DNA from: Alligator mississippiensis
Taxonomy: Eukaryota > Chordata > Crocodylia > Alligatoridae
NCBI RefSeq assembly: GCF_030867095.1
Contig: NC_081827.1
Coordinates: forward strand, 24,061,001 to 24,125,000
DNA: 64,000 bases
Reading direction: 5' to 3'
This document shows positions 1 through 13,042 of this stretch, piece by piece; position 1 is the stretch's first letter, and each line of letters opens with the position of its first letter. The translations under genes were made by a program, and so were the position numbers. The notes beneath the pieces are model-generated. The model ran no database searches. It was not told the origin of the DNA and saw only the letters and a program-made list of their open reading frames with translations.

Positions 1-2394
1 AAATGTGGATCTATCCATTATACAGTGAAACTAGTGAAAGGTTAGAGAAAGTATTTATGAAACTCATTTTAGAATTTTTCATTTTTATTATTTCACAGTG
101 CCTGTTTAATTAAATGCTTGGGATTAACTGATCCCTTTGAACTGAACTGAACATCTGGGAGAGTGTCCTATAGTAAGCTACCTTATGAGGTTTTTTTTTT
201 ATTCTACTGAGAAGGTGTTCCCTGCACGCAATGTAACAACTTTATTATGAGTTCAGTGAACTCAGAGTATATTCTATTTCTATTCATACTAAACAAGTGC
301 TGAAGTCAAACACCAGATTATTAGCCCTGGATATAATTATTGCCAAATTAAAATAAAGCATGTCTAAATTTTAGTTTTATTTAAAAAGTCTTAATGAATA
401 TTGTCTAAAACTACCTAAAAAAAGCTACTACTACTACTAAAAAACCCAGGAAGCCCTGCAGAACGTTTTTACTCCAAAAGGCTTCTTCTACTGCTTGTCA
501 TGCACAGTGCCTGGGAAGCTCTTTATTTATGTGATTTTCTGTAGTCTTTGCAACCTTTATGAAAGCTATGCAGTTATTTCTGCAACTAAGATGTGGTTTA
601 TTCTTTTTTTTGTCCTTTCATATACCCATTGGGCTCATGAGCACCCCACAATTTTTGCCCTTTTATACGCTGCAACTATGTGTCTGTATGCATGAGCAGG
701 ATTTCCTAATGCTTTAAAAGTCTTTCTTGTGCATTAAACTAAAACTCCTTGAATGTAGTTTAGTTTGGCTCACCAGGAATTAAAGCATCACGCCGATGGA
801 TTGGTTGCATCCAAACACAAAGGCACTCAAAGACACGTAATGAGCCTCTTTGTCTGCCAGATAGTGCTGCAACATTTTTGTCATTCACCCCTTTGAATTG
901 CTTTTGCTTTCAAATTGCTTCCATTTTTTTTTTCTTGTGTGGTTTGCTGGCTCTCTGCTTCCACAGCTGCATGGCTGAGCACGGGGTGGGTGGGGGGCCC
1001 TGGGCCGGGGGGGCCAGCACTGGACCATCCTGCTCTCCTGCAGCACCAGGGACCCAGCTTAATTCACTTGAAAACATAGTATGTGTAAACATAGATGCAA
1101 CGCTCCAAAATAAATAAGTTTAAGTTTTATAAATCAATTTAAATTTAATGAGGATTAAAGCTCATGGTGTGTACAGGTGCCCCTTGCCACAGAATTGCAC
1201 CACTCTTGAGGGGAAGTTCTGCCTTGGGACTCTGTCACAGGGCACTAAGTTGCCTATTCCTTTAAGGACAGAATCTGCCTACAGAGAGGGCCCTAGGAGC
1301 CAGGCAGCAACCCTACACAGGTGCAGGTTACTATGGCAGGAGGCTAACAAGGGAAATAGCCTGCACCTGCACCCAGTCAGCTGACTGGAAGAAAGCAGGG
1401 CCATGGGCACATACAAACCACAGGGCTGAGGCCAGTGTGGGTTAGTTCTCTGGCAGCAGCCAGGGGGAGGAGCCTGCAGAAAAGAACTGCCCAGAGACGC
1501 AGTAGCCACCTAGTATGCTGCTTACAAGATTAATGGGGCTCCCAGAGCTCACTAGGTACCCTGGGCTTCAAGGTACTTAATGCTTGGGGAGAAGTTTGCC
1601 TCTTTTAAAGGGACAGAGTGCACCCTGCACTGTTTGTATTATGTTATAGCCCACGGGCTTGTGTTTTCCATTGTTATTTAGACCAGTGGACTGGGATGAG
1701 GCTATTGGGGAGGAGGAGGCCTCATCGGGGCACACTACAGTGCGGAGAGCCCAGCGCCAGTGAGGGTGCAGTGAGGGAGCAGAGGGGCCAAGGGCCCAGT
1801 GAAGAAGGAAGGCTGAGTTATATCAAGGCCTCAGAGGGACAACGTTTGAATACCATTTGCGAGGCATGGGGTGTGATAAAGGAGCATTTTTGGAGTCATG
1901 CATGTAGCCTATAAGGCTTGAGGTGTTGCATGAGGCATGTCCATAGTGAGGGACCCAGCAAGGGGTCTAAGAACCCACACAGCATAGTGAGGTCCACCAG
2001 GATTGTGACCACATAGCGATTTGAGGGCAGCCTCCCTATCTACCATCTATTATCTTAACCATCAAAACATGGCAGGAGAAAATAGAAGGTGCCTGTGGGG
2101 TGAAGCTAGTAAGGTCACAGGGCCATAGGGGCAACACGGCCATCTCTAGGGACCTCACCCCATGACAGACTCCCCTAGAAGAAACCTTATTTGGCTTCCT
2201 CTCCTGAAAGACTCCCTGAAGCCAGCCCCGACATGGCTTCACAAAGGGCAAGCCTCTGGTTTTGTGACTGGTTTTTCTTAGTCTCTGGCTTCCCAGTGAT
2301 CCATAGTGTCACCACCTCAGAGAGCTTGTTCTTTTTTGGGCAGTTCCCAGGAGGGGTGTGCTTTCTTCATCAAACGGGGTGGTTGAAGTGCTGA

Positions 2395-3310
2395 CTTGCT
2401 AAACAGAGCTGAGCAGTCTGGTATACAAAACAAACAGTCTTTATTGTGCCAGTGCAGCTCACTCTGTCCTTCTTCAGACTCCACTCTGTCTTCCCTGGGA
2501 CTGTTTCTTCCTCTCTAATCTATCCGCCCTAAAACGATTCTTTTCTCTCCAGCTTTCTATCCTCCCTAGGACTACCTTTTCTCCCCTCAGATCCTCACTC
2601 TTTTTCTCAGGAACAGTCTGCCACCCTTGCAACAGAACAGTTGCAAAATGATAATATTAAACATAGAAACCATAGAAGTTAAGGGTTGGAAGGGACTGCA
2701 AAAAATCATTGAGTCCAACCCCCCTGCTCTGGGCAGGAAAACTAGTGAGATCAAATGATCCCAGCAAGGTGTCTGTCCAGTCTGCTCTTGAAGACTTCCA
2801 AGGTTGGGGATTGCAGCACCTCCTGGGGAAGTCTATTCCAGATTCTCGTCACCCTTATCATAAAGAAGTTCTTCCTTACATCCTTCCTCTAACAGTTTAT
2901 GGCCATTGCTCCTTGTCTTCCCCCAGGGCACTCTAATGAACAGTTTTCTCCCACCTCCAGATATTCACTCCTTACATATTATAGATGGCCACCAAGTCCC
3001 CTATCACTCTTCTCTTCCCCAGATCCCTCAGTCTTTCCTCATAAGGTTTGTCCTCCATGCCCTTAATCATTCTTGTGGCCCTTCTCTGGATCCTTTCAAG
3101 ATTTTCTACATCTTTTAATGCAGGGACTAACAGTTACCCAACTAAAATGTTACAGGGAAACAATCAGGGAGCAGTCCCTGGAGCCTGCTGGCCAGGCCCA
3201 GACTCCACTCAAGTGAAAAGGGCATACGGGTATCCTGCTTATGGAACTACCATATTTACAGGATTAATTACAGCAAAGCCTGCTTACACTGAGCCCCTCA
3301 GCATTCCCCA
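2395..3310 (-). mobile_element. Possible LTR-type repeat split by CR1
   Basis: On the minus strand an AATAAA (plus-strand 2440-2445) is followed by a T/G-rich stretch, as in the R-U5 part of an LTR. The CR1 fragment at 2661-3118 appears inserted in it. No coding part is visible. This is a weak assignment and could be another repeat class. Confidence 0.25.
2661..3118 (-). mobile_element. CR1 LINE, 5'-truncated 3' end
   Basis: The left end ACATAGAAACCATAGAAG, then GGTTGGAAGGGACTGCA and GAGTCCAACCCCC, is the reverse complement of the CR1 3' tail. Upstream on the minus strand lie remnants of the RT C-terminal region, including the IRVTRIWNRL-like and TLEVFKSRLD-like segments, with substitutions. 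It is about 460 bases long and non-coding now. Confidence 0.85.
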
Positions 3311-3914
3311 CTAGAACTCAGACACTTATCCTTTTTTGTCACATCCCTCAGAATTATGACTGTGGAGAAAAATATTATGTACACTCTACTTTGCAAGAGA
3401 TCTATCTGTCATGCACAGTCCTATTCTACAAAGTGAAAGATAAGAGAAGGAAAGCTATACATGGAACTGTCAGATACAGTATGGGTAATAGTAATGCTTT
3501 ATGATCTATTATTATGGAATCTGACTTTACATAAAAATATTCCAATTTTAAACTTTTCCTCTTGTAAGCAAATTTAACATCTGTGAATGATTCTGGATTT
3601 GGAACACTAGATTTCACTGGAGAATTAAATCTTCCTTTACCCCATGAAGATGTGCAGCCTAGACAACAGCAGCAGAAACTTTCCAAAAGATCCAAACAAA
3701 CCTAATATTTCTAATGAAGCAGAAATTTGTCTCCATCCTCTATTAATCTTTGACATCTCTGCTGACAATTCTATAATGGGGATTCCAACCCACTTTAAAA
3801 TGACTCAGTCCAGCCACTTATTTCATACAGACTATCAAACAGACAACATACGGTAATAATTTCCAACCAGTGCTGGGTTTTAGACTAATTGATGGCCTAA
3901 TGCGCACAATTACT

Positions 3915-3962
3915 ATAGTATAGTATAGTATAGTATAGTATAGTATAGTATAGTATAGTATA
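3915..3962. repeat. (TATAG)n microsatellite, left block
   Basis: About nine pure TATAG units end 18 bases before the LTR-like element. A second block of the same unit and phase lies on the other side. Confidence 0.95.
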
Positions 3963-3980
3963 ACAGGGAGCCAGTGACCC

Positions 3981-4823
3981 TGTTATGGAGCTGCCCAAGA
4001 GAAGCGTTAATTGTCAATAAGGCACACCTAGATCAGCCGGGGAGCTGAGCTGAGACTTGTTAATTGTCAATTAAGATTTCACAGACCAGTGACAAGGCCA
4101 TCTGGGAGGTGTTAATTACCACTTAGAGGCTTTGTATAATAAGACCTGAGACCGATTAGAGACTTCCCCTGGGCAGGGAACTGGAGCAGTGGCTGGGAAC
4201 CAGCCAGAGCTATGGAACAGTTCTTCCTGTGCGGAGGCACAGGCACAAGGGAGGAAATGGGGAAGCTTTCTCCTACGGGCAGCAGACGGTGGGACCTGCA
4301 GAGAGTTGCAAGCGATGCCAGCACGGCAGTCTCTGGGACAGGTACTTTGCGTTAATGAGAGACTGTGTCTGAGAGAAGCTGGCACAATTATCCACAGTAT
4401 TCTGAGAGACTGTGAATAAGCGAGGCAGGGACCAGATGTGGATGCAGAGGTCCCAGTGATTGTGTCTTATTAAAGAGCCCTTGTCATCCCAGGTAGGGGT
4501 GAGGGGAGACGGCCCTGCAAGCCACTGTAAATAGTATTGGCATGGCAAGCGGCCGTCTGTTTGAGGGAGCGGGAGCACAAGAAGAGCTGCCCTTTGTGTT
4601 CCCTGAATATAGAGAGGCTGCTGCCCAAGTTTACATTCGTATTGTGCTAGCGAAAGCCCGACCCTGTGTCAGCAACTGGAGATGGTGGCAGGATGGGGTG
4701 TGACATGCTATAGCCTTTATTAAATCAGAAGCTTCCCACCTGACAGCTCTTTACTGTTTTTTTTATTCCCATCGAGTCGTGGCAGGTGAGAATAAGCTCA
4801 GGCATGGAAAGCAGGTCCTAACA
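3981..4823 (+). mobile_element. Solo-LTR-like endogenous retrovirus fossil
   Basis: An 843-bp unit begins TGTTATGG and ends CCTAACA, so it has the short TG...CA inverted ends of an LTR. It is flanked by GACCC and TACCC, a near-matching 5-bp target duplication. A TATA-like GTATAATAAG lies near 4133 and TTATTAAA sequences lie further on. No internal region or second LTR is present, so it is a solo LTR if the call is right. Orientation is inferred from the TATA-like box. Family is not known. Confidence 0.5.
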
Positions 4824-4857
4824 TACCCCTTTGATGAATCCAGGCATCCTGCTCACG

Positions 4858-4916
4858 TATAGTATAGTATAGTATAGTATAGTATAGTATAGTATAGTAT
4901 AGTATAGTATAGTATA
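4858..4916. repeat. (TATAG)n microsatellite, right block
   Basis: About twelve pure TATAG units lie directly beside the CCDC146 start-codon exon, 27 bases beyond its donor. Taken with the left block, they suggest one interrupted array split by the insertion between them. Confidence 0.95.
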
Positions 4917-4943
4917 AATACTAGAATGCTAGGCTCACAGTAC

Positions 4944-5111
4944 CTCATCTAGGAACTGAAATGCAGGACTTGCAGTTACATCAATCGATCCCTCATCTTG
5001 AATATTGATTGATGGAGCTATGGCATAGATAGGTTCTTCCCTTTCTGTCTCTGGTTCTGAGTCACTGGAACTGGTATTTTCTTCATCAGTACTCATTTTT
5101 TTTTCAAAATT
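4944..5111 (-). CDS. CCDC146: CCDC146 start-codon exon
   Basis: On the minus strand a tract ending TTTATTTGCAG precedes the exon, and GAG|GTACTG ends it. Translation starts at the ATG at 5096 and gives 51 codons, MSTDEENTSSSDSEPETERE then EPIYAIAPSINIQDE, ending SPAFQFLDE at phase 0. This matches the human CCDC146 N-terminus, where an acidic Ser/Glu-rich stretch precedes EPIYAIVPTINIQDE and TPAFIFLHE. The full human protein is a long coiled-coil protein found at centrioles, basal bodies and the sperm flagellum; its loss disrupts flagella. Only this first coding exon is here, and the coiled-coil exons lie beyond the left edge. The exon sits 27 bases from a TATAG microsatellite. The upstream AATTTTGAAAAAAAA is 5' UTR. 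Confidence 0.93.
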
Positions 5112-5420
5112 CTGCAAATAAAAAACACCAACATTCAGTATTGATGGTGATCCTTAGAAACATATACATTATTCAAAATAAGGGATGAAGGAGAAAAGGA
5201 TAAAGTGATATGGCATGTGTCCTGCATTAAAATAAGGAAGGCTACACAGTAAGCAAGTCAGAGTTCTGCTTTCATGAGAGAGGTACAGAGTGAGATAAGT
5301 GTTTTTATCATTGCCTGAAAGCTTTAAAAGCCCTCAATATCAACTGAGTTGGGAAAGAAGATGCACCAAAAAATGTAGATTCAAATTGGCATAGCTCAAT
5401 AAGTTTCTTCCGTAGTTTGT

Positions 5421-8400
5421 TTCATAGAATCATAGAAATTTAGGGTTGGAAGGGACCTCAGAGGGTAATAAAGTCCAACCCCCTGCTGAAAGCAGGACCA
5501 TCCCCAACTATATCATCCCAAACAAGGCTTTGTCTAGCTGGGTCTTAAAAACCTCCAAGGATGGAGATTCCACAACCCCTCTGGGTAACCTGTTCTAATG
5601 TTTTACTACCCTCCTAGTGAGAGAGTTTTTTCCTAATAACTAACCTAAACTTCCCTTGCAGCAACTTGAGACCATTGCTCCTTGTTCTGTCATCTGCCAC
5701 CACTGAGAACAGTCTAGCTCCATCCTCTTTGGAACCACCTTTCAGGTAGTTGAAGGTTGCTATTAAATCCCCTCTCAGTCTCCTCTTCTTCAGACTAAAT
5801 GGATGCCTATACACAAGTGCAGAGGCTTCTCTGATGTGCTGGAATTCCAGCACATCAGAGCAGACTTGATTGATCAAGATGCTGAAGCATGGCAATTGCC
5901 ATGCTCCAGCAGCCTTCTGCACCTCGTGTATCAGCGTCCCCAGGCTTAATGACGGTGAGGGCACTGGAACTAAAGTTTGTTGAACGAGCTTTAGTTCAAG
6001 CACCCCCGCCACCATTTTTAAGTGGGAGGATGCTGATACACAAGACACAGTGGTGCTTTAATTAGAGTGGCTCTCAGAGCTGCTCTAATTAAAATGCCAT
6101 GCCCCCCTCTCCAACTCTGAGAGCATGTGTAAAAGTGCCCAATAAGCCCAGTTTCCTAAGTCTCTCTGCATAACTTATGTGCCCCAACCCCTTAAGCACT
6201 TTTGTGGCCCCCTGCTGTACTCTCTCCAATTTGTCTATGTTTTTTCTGTAGTGGGGGGGGCCATAACTGGATACAGTACTCCAGGTGTGTCCTCACCAGT
6301 GCCAAATAGAGGGGAATGATGATTTCCCTCAGTCTGCTGACAACACTCCTACTAATACAGCCCAGTTTGCCATTCGCCTTCTTTGCAACAAGGGTACACT
6401 GCTCGCTCACATTCAGTTTATTGTCCAGGCCATTTTCTGCAGAGCTGCTGCCTAGAGAGTCAGCCCCCAGCCTGTATTAGTACAAGTGATTATTCCATCC
6501 TAAATGTAGGACTTTGCACTTGTCCTTCTGGAACCTCATGAGATTTTTTTCTGTCCAACCTTCCAATTTGTCACAGTCTCTCTCAATCCTAGCTCTACCC
6601 ATCTGTGTAACTACTATTCTTCCCAACCTCGTGTTATTTGCAAACTTGCTGAGGATCACTGATGAAATAAATGATCAAAACCAGCCCCAGGACTGACCCA
6701 CTGGGCACTCTAGTTGATACCGGCTGCCGACTAGACATCAAGCCATTGACTACTACCCTCTGAGCCCAATGATCCAGGCAGTTTTCTATACATCTTACAG
6801 TCTATTCATCCAACCCATGCTTCCTCAGCTTGCTTGCAAGAATGTTGTGGGACACCATATCAAAAGCTTTGCCAAAGTCAAGGTATATCACATCCACTGC
6901 ATGACAATCATCCATAGTCACTGCTGCCCAAGCTGCCATCTACTTCTACGTTCTCCACCAATTCTTCCCTGTTTGTGAGTAGCAAGGTCAAGAATAGCAT
7001 GACCCCTAGTTGGTCTCTCTAGCACTTGCACCAGGAAGTTGTCCACAGCACTCTCCAAAATCTTCCTTAATTGCTTGTGCACTGCTGTACTGCCCCCTCA
7101 GCAAATGTCAGGGTTATTGAAGTCCCTCCATAAGAACCAGAGCCTGTGATCAGGAAACTTCCACTAGCTGTTTGAAGAAAGCTTTATCCACATCATTCTC
7201 CTGCTCTAGTGATCTGTGCATGCACCCACCACAACATCGCCCTTGTTGCTCTCCCCTCTGATCCTAACCCAGAGACTTTCAACAGGCCTCTTTGCAGTTT
7301 CATACTGGAGTTCTGAGCAATCATATGGCTCTTCTACATAAAGTGCAACTCCTCCTCCCTTTCTTCCCTGCCTGTCCTTCCTTAACAGTTTATACCCATG
7401 CATGACAGTGTTCCAATCATGTGAGCTATCTCACAATGTCTTTGTTATTCCAATCATAACACAGTTCCATGAGTGTGCGAGGATTTCCAATTCCTGTTGC
7501 TTGTTTCTCAGGCTCTGTGCATTCATGTACAGACACCTAAGGTAACTAGCCAGTTGCCCTACTTCCTCAGGAAGAATGAGAATGCCTCCCCTGTTGCCCC
7601 CTCCTGCTTGTGCTATCTCCAGGTGACCCACTTCCCCACTTACCTCAGGACTTTGTTCTCCATCCCCCAGTGAACACAGTTTAAAGTACTCCTCACTAGG
7701 TTAGCGAACCTGTCTGTGAAGATACTCTTCCCTCTCTTCATCAGATGGATCCCAACTCTTCCTTGCAATCTTTCTTGGAATAACATCCCATGGTTGAAGA
7801 AGCCAAAGCCCTGCTAGTGACACCATCTACACAGCTATACATTGATTTGCAGAATGCATCCACTCCTGCCCAGTCCTCCCCAGCAGTATCATTGGAGCTG
7901 CATGGGGTAGTAGTCAGAGGGCCGGATGAGTCTCAGTAATACTTCCATGACATCTTCGGTCCAGGCTCCAGTGACATGGAAGGATGTCAGGGGCAATCAG
8001 CAGACCTGGTGGAAATGAAGGCTTCTGCTTGCTGCCGGATATCATAAGCTTCCAGCTTCCACTTTCCTGGGAGTCTATGTTCTCTTCCTTTTCTAGTGCT
8101 GCCTCTGGCAGTCCTACAGGTCTCCTTCAGCATCAAATCAATTAAGTCCTCAGGGAAGAGAATGTTTCAGAGTCTCGCCACCTCCTCCTGTAGCTCTCTT
8201 GCCTGCTCCCTGAGGGACACCACCAAGAGACACCACTCACATTGCAGGCACTCCCCCATCTGGCAGTCACTGGAAGAAGCCTGCAAGCTGCAGTCTCCAC
8301 AGTGCCAAACTAGGTTCTGGGTGGAAGCCTTGATGGTGAGTGGCCCTGCCTGGATGGACACCTCATAGGTGCAAGCAGAGGAAAAATTGGCAGTGATAGT

Positions 8401-8640
8401 GGCTCTGGCATTGTAATGTACTCCTGCCATTTCACTAGGTCTTTTAATGAGCCACCTCTCTCTTCCTGCTCCACTCTCCCACCCGCTTTCCCCATCAAAC
8501 TCCCCTCTAGGGTGGCCTGTTGTCTGCTCTTTGATCCCAAAAGGTTCCCTTTCCCTGTTTCTTCACACCAAGCTTATCATGAAGAAAACTATAAGCAAAC
8601 TCCCTAGTGAACTCCCCCTCATTCAGGACTGCATTTAAGC
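5421..8640 (-). mobile_element. CR1 LINE with ORF1, EN and RT remnants
   Basis: The 3' tail is at the left (TTCATAGAATCATAGAA, GGTTGGAAGGGACCTCAGAG). Going right on the minus strand come the RT C-terminus (CISRSVVSRLREIIIPLYLA, LVRTHLEYC), the thumb region KDKCKVLHLGWNN near 6500, YLDFGKAFD near 6880, and the EN end LDLLLTNREE-like near 6990. Then come EN residues GGGVALYVEEPYDC near 7340, the ORF2 start LRCLYMNAQSLRNKQQELEI near 7530, and ORF1 C-terminal and Cys-rich parts (WHCGDCSLQ, LREQARELQEEVARL) up to 8430. The segment from the EN C-terminus to the RT fingers (about 1 kb) is deleted near 6900. It carries an insertion at 5800-6145 and many stops, so it is old and inactive. Confidence 0.85.
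5800..6145. mobile_element. Insertion inside CR1, DNA-transposon-like
   Basis: CR1 sequence is interrupted after CTTCTTCAGACTAAAT and resumes at AAGCCCAGTTTCC. The insert ends are loosely inverted: left ...CCTATACACAAGTGC, right GTGTAAAAGTGCCC. It has no coding part. The exact borders and family are uncertain. Confidence 0.45.
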
Positions 8641-8887
8641 AAGGGGCTTAAGTATTGGTCTAACTCCTGAGTTTAGCTTCTTATATGTAGGCTAGCTACT
8701 CAATTAAAGAACGAACTTACCTTAAAGGCTCCCCTTCAAAGAGAGGGGGTTGGCAAGCAGTCCTGTGAACTGCTTGCAAACTGCCATGTTTGCTTGCCAT
8801 AGAAAGATTTTGTTGGTTTGAATCATAAAGCAGTCTGGCTGGTCCCTGTTGAATTACTTGGAGCTCAGTTCTAATGTTACTTGAGAT

Positions 8888-9343
8888 CAGTGGTGCTGGC
8901 TGGATTAGCAGTGTGGGGTTAGTCTGTGGACTGGATCCTGTACATGGGCTTGTTCCATGGGCCCTGTCTACCACTGAGTCAACATGTAGGTGCAATCTGG
9001 TGTGATTCGCCAGCCCATGCCTAGATTGGTTCCAATGCTTCAACTCTAGCAGCCACCCTGCCTGGCCTGCATTGGGCTTACTGCCCCAGTCCTGACCCAC
9101 TTGCCCAGGATTGAGCCACAGCCCATACATGCTAGATCAGGCCTGCTACTTTAGCCCCATGCACTGGCCTGATCTGGGGTATGGGGCCAGTCATCTGGCC
9201 ACAGGGCTGAGTGAGCAGCAGCAGCATGAATTGCCAAGGCTCTCCTGCTGTCAAATGTCTGGACCTGTAGGGAACCCCATGGGTCAGATGACACAGCTCT
9301 GTGGGCCAGATCTGGCCCACTGGTGAGAGGTTGAGTACCACTG
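8888..9343. mobile_element. Non-autonomous hAT-type element
   Basis: The ends CAGTGGTGCTGG and, inverted, CAGTGGTACTCAACC are hAT-like. Flanks CTTGAGAT and GTTTAGAT match at six of eight positions, as an aged 8-bp duplication would. The body has no transposase. Confidence 0.5.
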
Positions 9344-11079
9344 GTTTAGATTGATAAAGACGCCATAGTCAGACTGAGAAAAATTGTCAAGACTCAGATA
9401 AATTATATTATTTTTTCTGTAGTGAAAGGACTACTACAAATTATATAGAAGGCTCTCATTCTTTGTCTATGGGGGTATTTGGGTCTAATTTGCATCAAAG
9501 TGGTTCATTCTATCTTCTCAGTGTAAAATTATATTCTATAGCCACATCCATGTAGCCAGTTGGCTCTTACTCCAGAAGAGATCTTCGCTTCCATGTGTCA
9601 GGGTTTTTCTCCATAAAAAATGCTCAGACTGGGGGTGGGGGTGGGGAATGCATATCCCATGCTGCTTTGTCCTATTGCTTGACCACCTTCATTGTGGTAC
9701 AGAGGCAACTGAAATCCTAGACCTTGGGTTGAAGCAGAGAAATTCCCATGATTACTCTCCTTCCACCCTAGCATTTATCTTTTTATTACCAGCAGGTTTA
9801 ATTTTCAAACCGTTACTAAAAATAATGAATGAGAGAACACTCTGCACTATAAGGCTGATCTTCACAAATACACGTCAGCTTGTTAAGATGCTTTTTTTTT
9901 TTTTTTTTTTTTTACATCCTGTTGTCGAAGGGCTTCAGCTGGCAACCAAGTGATTAAGCAGATTTTCTAGTGGCTTTGGCAGTAACAGTGTTACCAGAGG
10001 TATAAGAATTCTCATATTTGTATGGTAAATCTGATCCCTGGATGATGTATAATTAAATCATTGGAAAAGAAGCCAAGCTGTACAAAAATTCATGAAGACC
10101 CAAAGAATGCTTGCATTTGAAAAATAACTTCCTATTTCATTATTTTTTCCATCTTCAGGTGGCATGGTCTTTGTCACCCCTGCTGCATGTGGTTCTACTC
10201 AGGTATCTACATACAACTCTGTTTCTAAAGGGAGTAGTGATGCAAGTGTTGTCCATTTAAATCTTGAGACATGATGATGAGTTACATAATAAAATATTTG
10301 CTATTTAAGACAATATGAACATGTATTAAAGATGACAAAAATCAAATTATCTTTACATATTCTTCAATATAATAATGTTGAGGTTCAAATATTCCCATTT
10401 TCAACTTTGGCAACACTAGGCAGTAATTCAAGTGTACTAGATAATCAGTGAGGAGGAATACAGACCAGATACTTTTGGGGGCAACATTTTTGGATCAGCT
10501 TCACCAAGTGTTGTGTTATCTCTTGGCTTCTGAAACAAGGATTGACTGGTGGAAAAGGACTGTGCTGTAGGCCTGGGATGAACAAGAACAGCTGCAGAAT
10601 TTCAGCATGTCAATTGCCTTTTTTTTGGAAATTTGTGCAGATTTTGGTTGAACTCTGTAACAGCTGCTCCTCAACATGACAGTTCTCTTGTGGCCATCAG
10701 CAAGACCATTTTGGTGGGGATATAAAGGACAGTAACTGTTGAGCTGAGTACGTGTAGCACTATTAAGAAGGGACTGTCATTACACGGTGTACTGGTAACA
10801 CCTGCCAGGCATGACCGTGGCTCAGGGGTGGTTGGAGGCCACAGATGGCACTTAAGGCACCTGGTTACCAGAGACACTGATAGAACTAGAAGGGGTAGGC
10901 CCATGTTTTCCTGGGACTTTTGGGCAGCCTCCCAACAGTTTTAATTCAAAACAACATCAAAGGTGTAGCAGGAAAAGAAAGGGAAGACCCAAGAGTCAGA
11001 GAGGCAGGAACTACCAGGCCATCGGGGGCATCACAGCTATCCCTGGGACCTTGGCCTGCTACACATGGTATAAAACAGG

Positions 11080-11310
11080 GGCGACACATAGGGGGTGCAC
11101 ATGGGTGCACATGCACCCCCTGAGCATGGCAGTGCACTCCCTGCAAAAAGGTGCCACCAACACGGTCAGCAGCGCTGGCAAGTGGTCACTGCTTGCCCCC
11201 TTGCTGCCAACACTGCCAGCTGCATCTGCTGTTGGTCTGTGATTCCCTCTGGGTGGCGGCTGTGGGTGGTCGCTGACCCTCGGTGTCAGCTGGGGGCACA
11301 TGCCATTCAT
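11080..11310. mobile_element. GTGCAC-ended repeat, copy 1
   Basis: It begins AGGGGCGACACATAGGGGG, and then GTGCACATGGGTGCACATGC and ACCCCCTGAGC. The same end in inverted orientation closes the element near 61775. It contains a small perfect hairpin around GGGTGCACATGCACCC. No coding capacity is seen. Right border uncertain. Confidence 0.5.
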
Positions 11311-13042
11311 GGTATAAAAACAGCTGATCCCCCATATACAGCTTTCACTAATTGCTAGGTGACAATCAGTGGAACACACACTTTTTTTCTTTGCTCTTGT
11401 CTCGTACAGGCTTCAGAGCTCCTAAATAGAAAGGCATATTTTTCCATATTGCTGCAAGGCCTAGTGACCTTCACATCAAGTTTACCAATATTTAGAGTGG
11501 AACGTTGCTAGGAATGTTCCTGCTGCTCGGCTCTTTAGGAACTCGCATTCTATTCTTTCACAAGGAACAGGTGGATTACATCCTACAGTCTCTACTATGA
11601 ACATTAATGGTGTTGAAATTCATCCTTTTATTTGGGACAACTCTTCTTATCCTGTAATACAATAGCTGATAAGCCTTTCACTGAACGCTTGGGTGACTTG
11701 GGTCACAGAAAAGTACTGTTAGTGTTTAACTACTGCCCAACCACCTGCAGGATGAGAATTGAATATATATCCTAAATATGGCATATTGAATAGCAAAGAT
11801 CACTATTTCATTAAGAAGCTTGAAAATTATCAAGTCTTATATTGCTTGAATTAGATCTGTGTCCTGTGTGATGCATAAAAGAAAGCTTAAATTGAAAGTT
11901 ATGAGGCAAAGGTTCAGAGACTTCCAGGGCACTATAAACAGACAGTGAGATGCCCCCTTCAGAATGAGAATTGCTCAGGATATTTCATTAGGGAGGCTTT
12001 ATGCTCCTACACTGAGTATGGAAGCTGATGGCTGAGTTGCAATGCTCATGTGGTTTTCATTATGTTCTAAATAACTTCTCAAAGACCATTTCTTGAAAGT
12101 ACTGGGGAATACTTTGAGTGTGGAACATGTGCTTCTATCATCATAAGGAATGTTTTACTCACGGTTTAACTTTATAAAGAATTTTAGGGTAATTTAGGAA
12201 CAATGATTTTATGGACATTGTAATAACAAATTCAAAAGTTTAAAAAGCATATTTTTTGCTAAAAAAGCAAGACTAAGTCTTGTACAAAAGTGAAAGTAAG
12301 CAACCAAAAGTGAAAGTAAGGTGTTTAAGCAGTTAAATGTATTCAATTCACATAGCTTTCAGGCTTAAAACTGACAGCTGTTTGTTGCCAGGGGCTTTCC
12401 TCTTGGTCACCCTTCTGGAGAGTTGGAATGCTTTGGCATTAACCCCATATCTGGACCAAAGGCAGGCTCCCAAACACCACTGCTCTCACTGCCTTATGGG
12501 AAGCAGCTGCAATTGAAACTTCTTGTGGTCAACTTGTTTCCAATGTGAAGGGCTCTCTAGGGATCTGTACAACTGGAGCTGTAATTGTTTCATGTTGCGG
12601 TGGTGTGCCAAGGAGAGAAGAGAGAGGGGGAGCTTTGATGGAACGTATTTTCCAGTAATGCTATGTTTTACTTCATGATCTCCATAAGCTACTTCTGCTT
12701 CTCCCTGTTCTTTCCTACCATCACACAGGTCATTGCAAAGCTCTGCTCACAAAGCAGTCACAGTCACAGAATGCCCTTTTGTACCAGCACCCAGACTACC
12801 TATATCTTTCAGTCCTGAGAAATGCAGTCCCTCACCCCTGGACAGCCTTCTAAGAGGCTATTTGGGATTTCAAACCTTTCCTCTTCTGTTCTTTTCTTCT
12901 TCCCCCTCAGATTTATCAGCTATCAGGTAGTTTATAAGGGCAGAAACTTTGAAAATCTGGTCTACTCAGTTGTTGAAGATGAGCTGTGACTCTAAACCAG
13001 TCTAAGTATAAGCCTGTTTCCCTAGTGCAAACAGGCTATTAG

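Larger units (their letters stand above)
1..4943 (-). other. CCDC146: CCDC146 intron 2 (partial)
   Basis: No further CCDC146 exon was found when looking for the segment equivalent to human MGKLPGTRMAALKAKY. Bases 1-1140 are AT-rich and unremarkable. About 1140-2400 is a moderately GC-rich, repeat-like interval I cannot classify. A CR1 fragment, a solo LTR-like element and two TATAG arrays follow and are listed separately. 3320-3900 shows nothing recognisable. Confidence 0.7.

Noticed and set aside
1148-2394. Coding exons of CCDC146 in the moderately GC-rich interval
   Set aside because: No frame on either strand resembles the CCDC146 coiled coil, and no matching splice pairs were seen.
3915-4916. 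CRISPR-like arrangement of TATAG repeats
   Set aside because: 5-bp tandem microsatellite without spacers in vertebrate DNA.
9892-10080. T22 tract as the tail of a minus-strand retrocopy
   Set aside because: No AATAAA close to the tract, no recognisable transcript and no target duplication.
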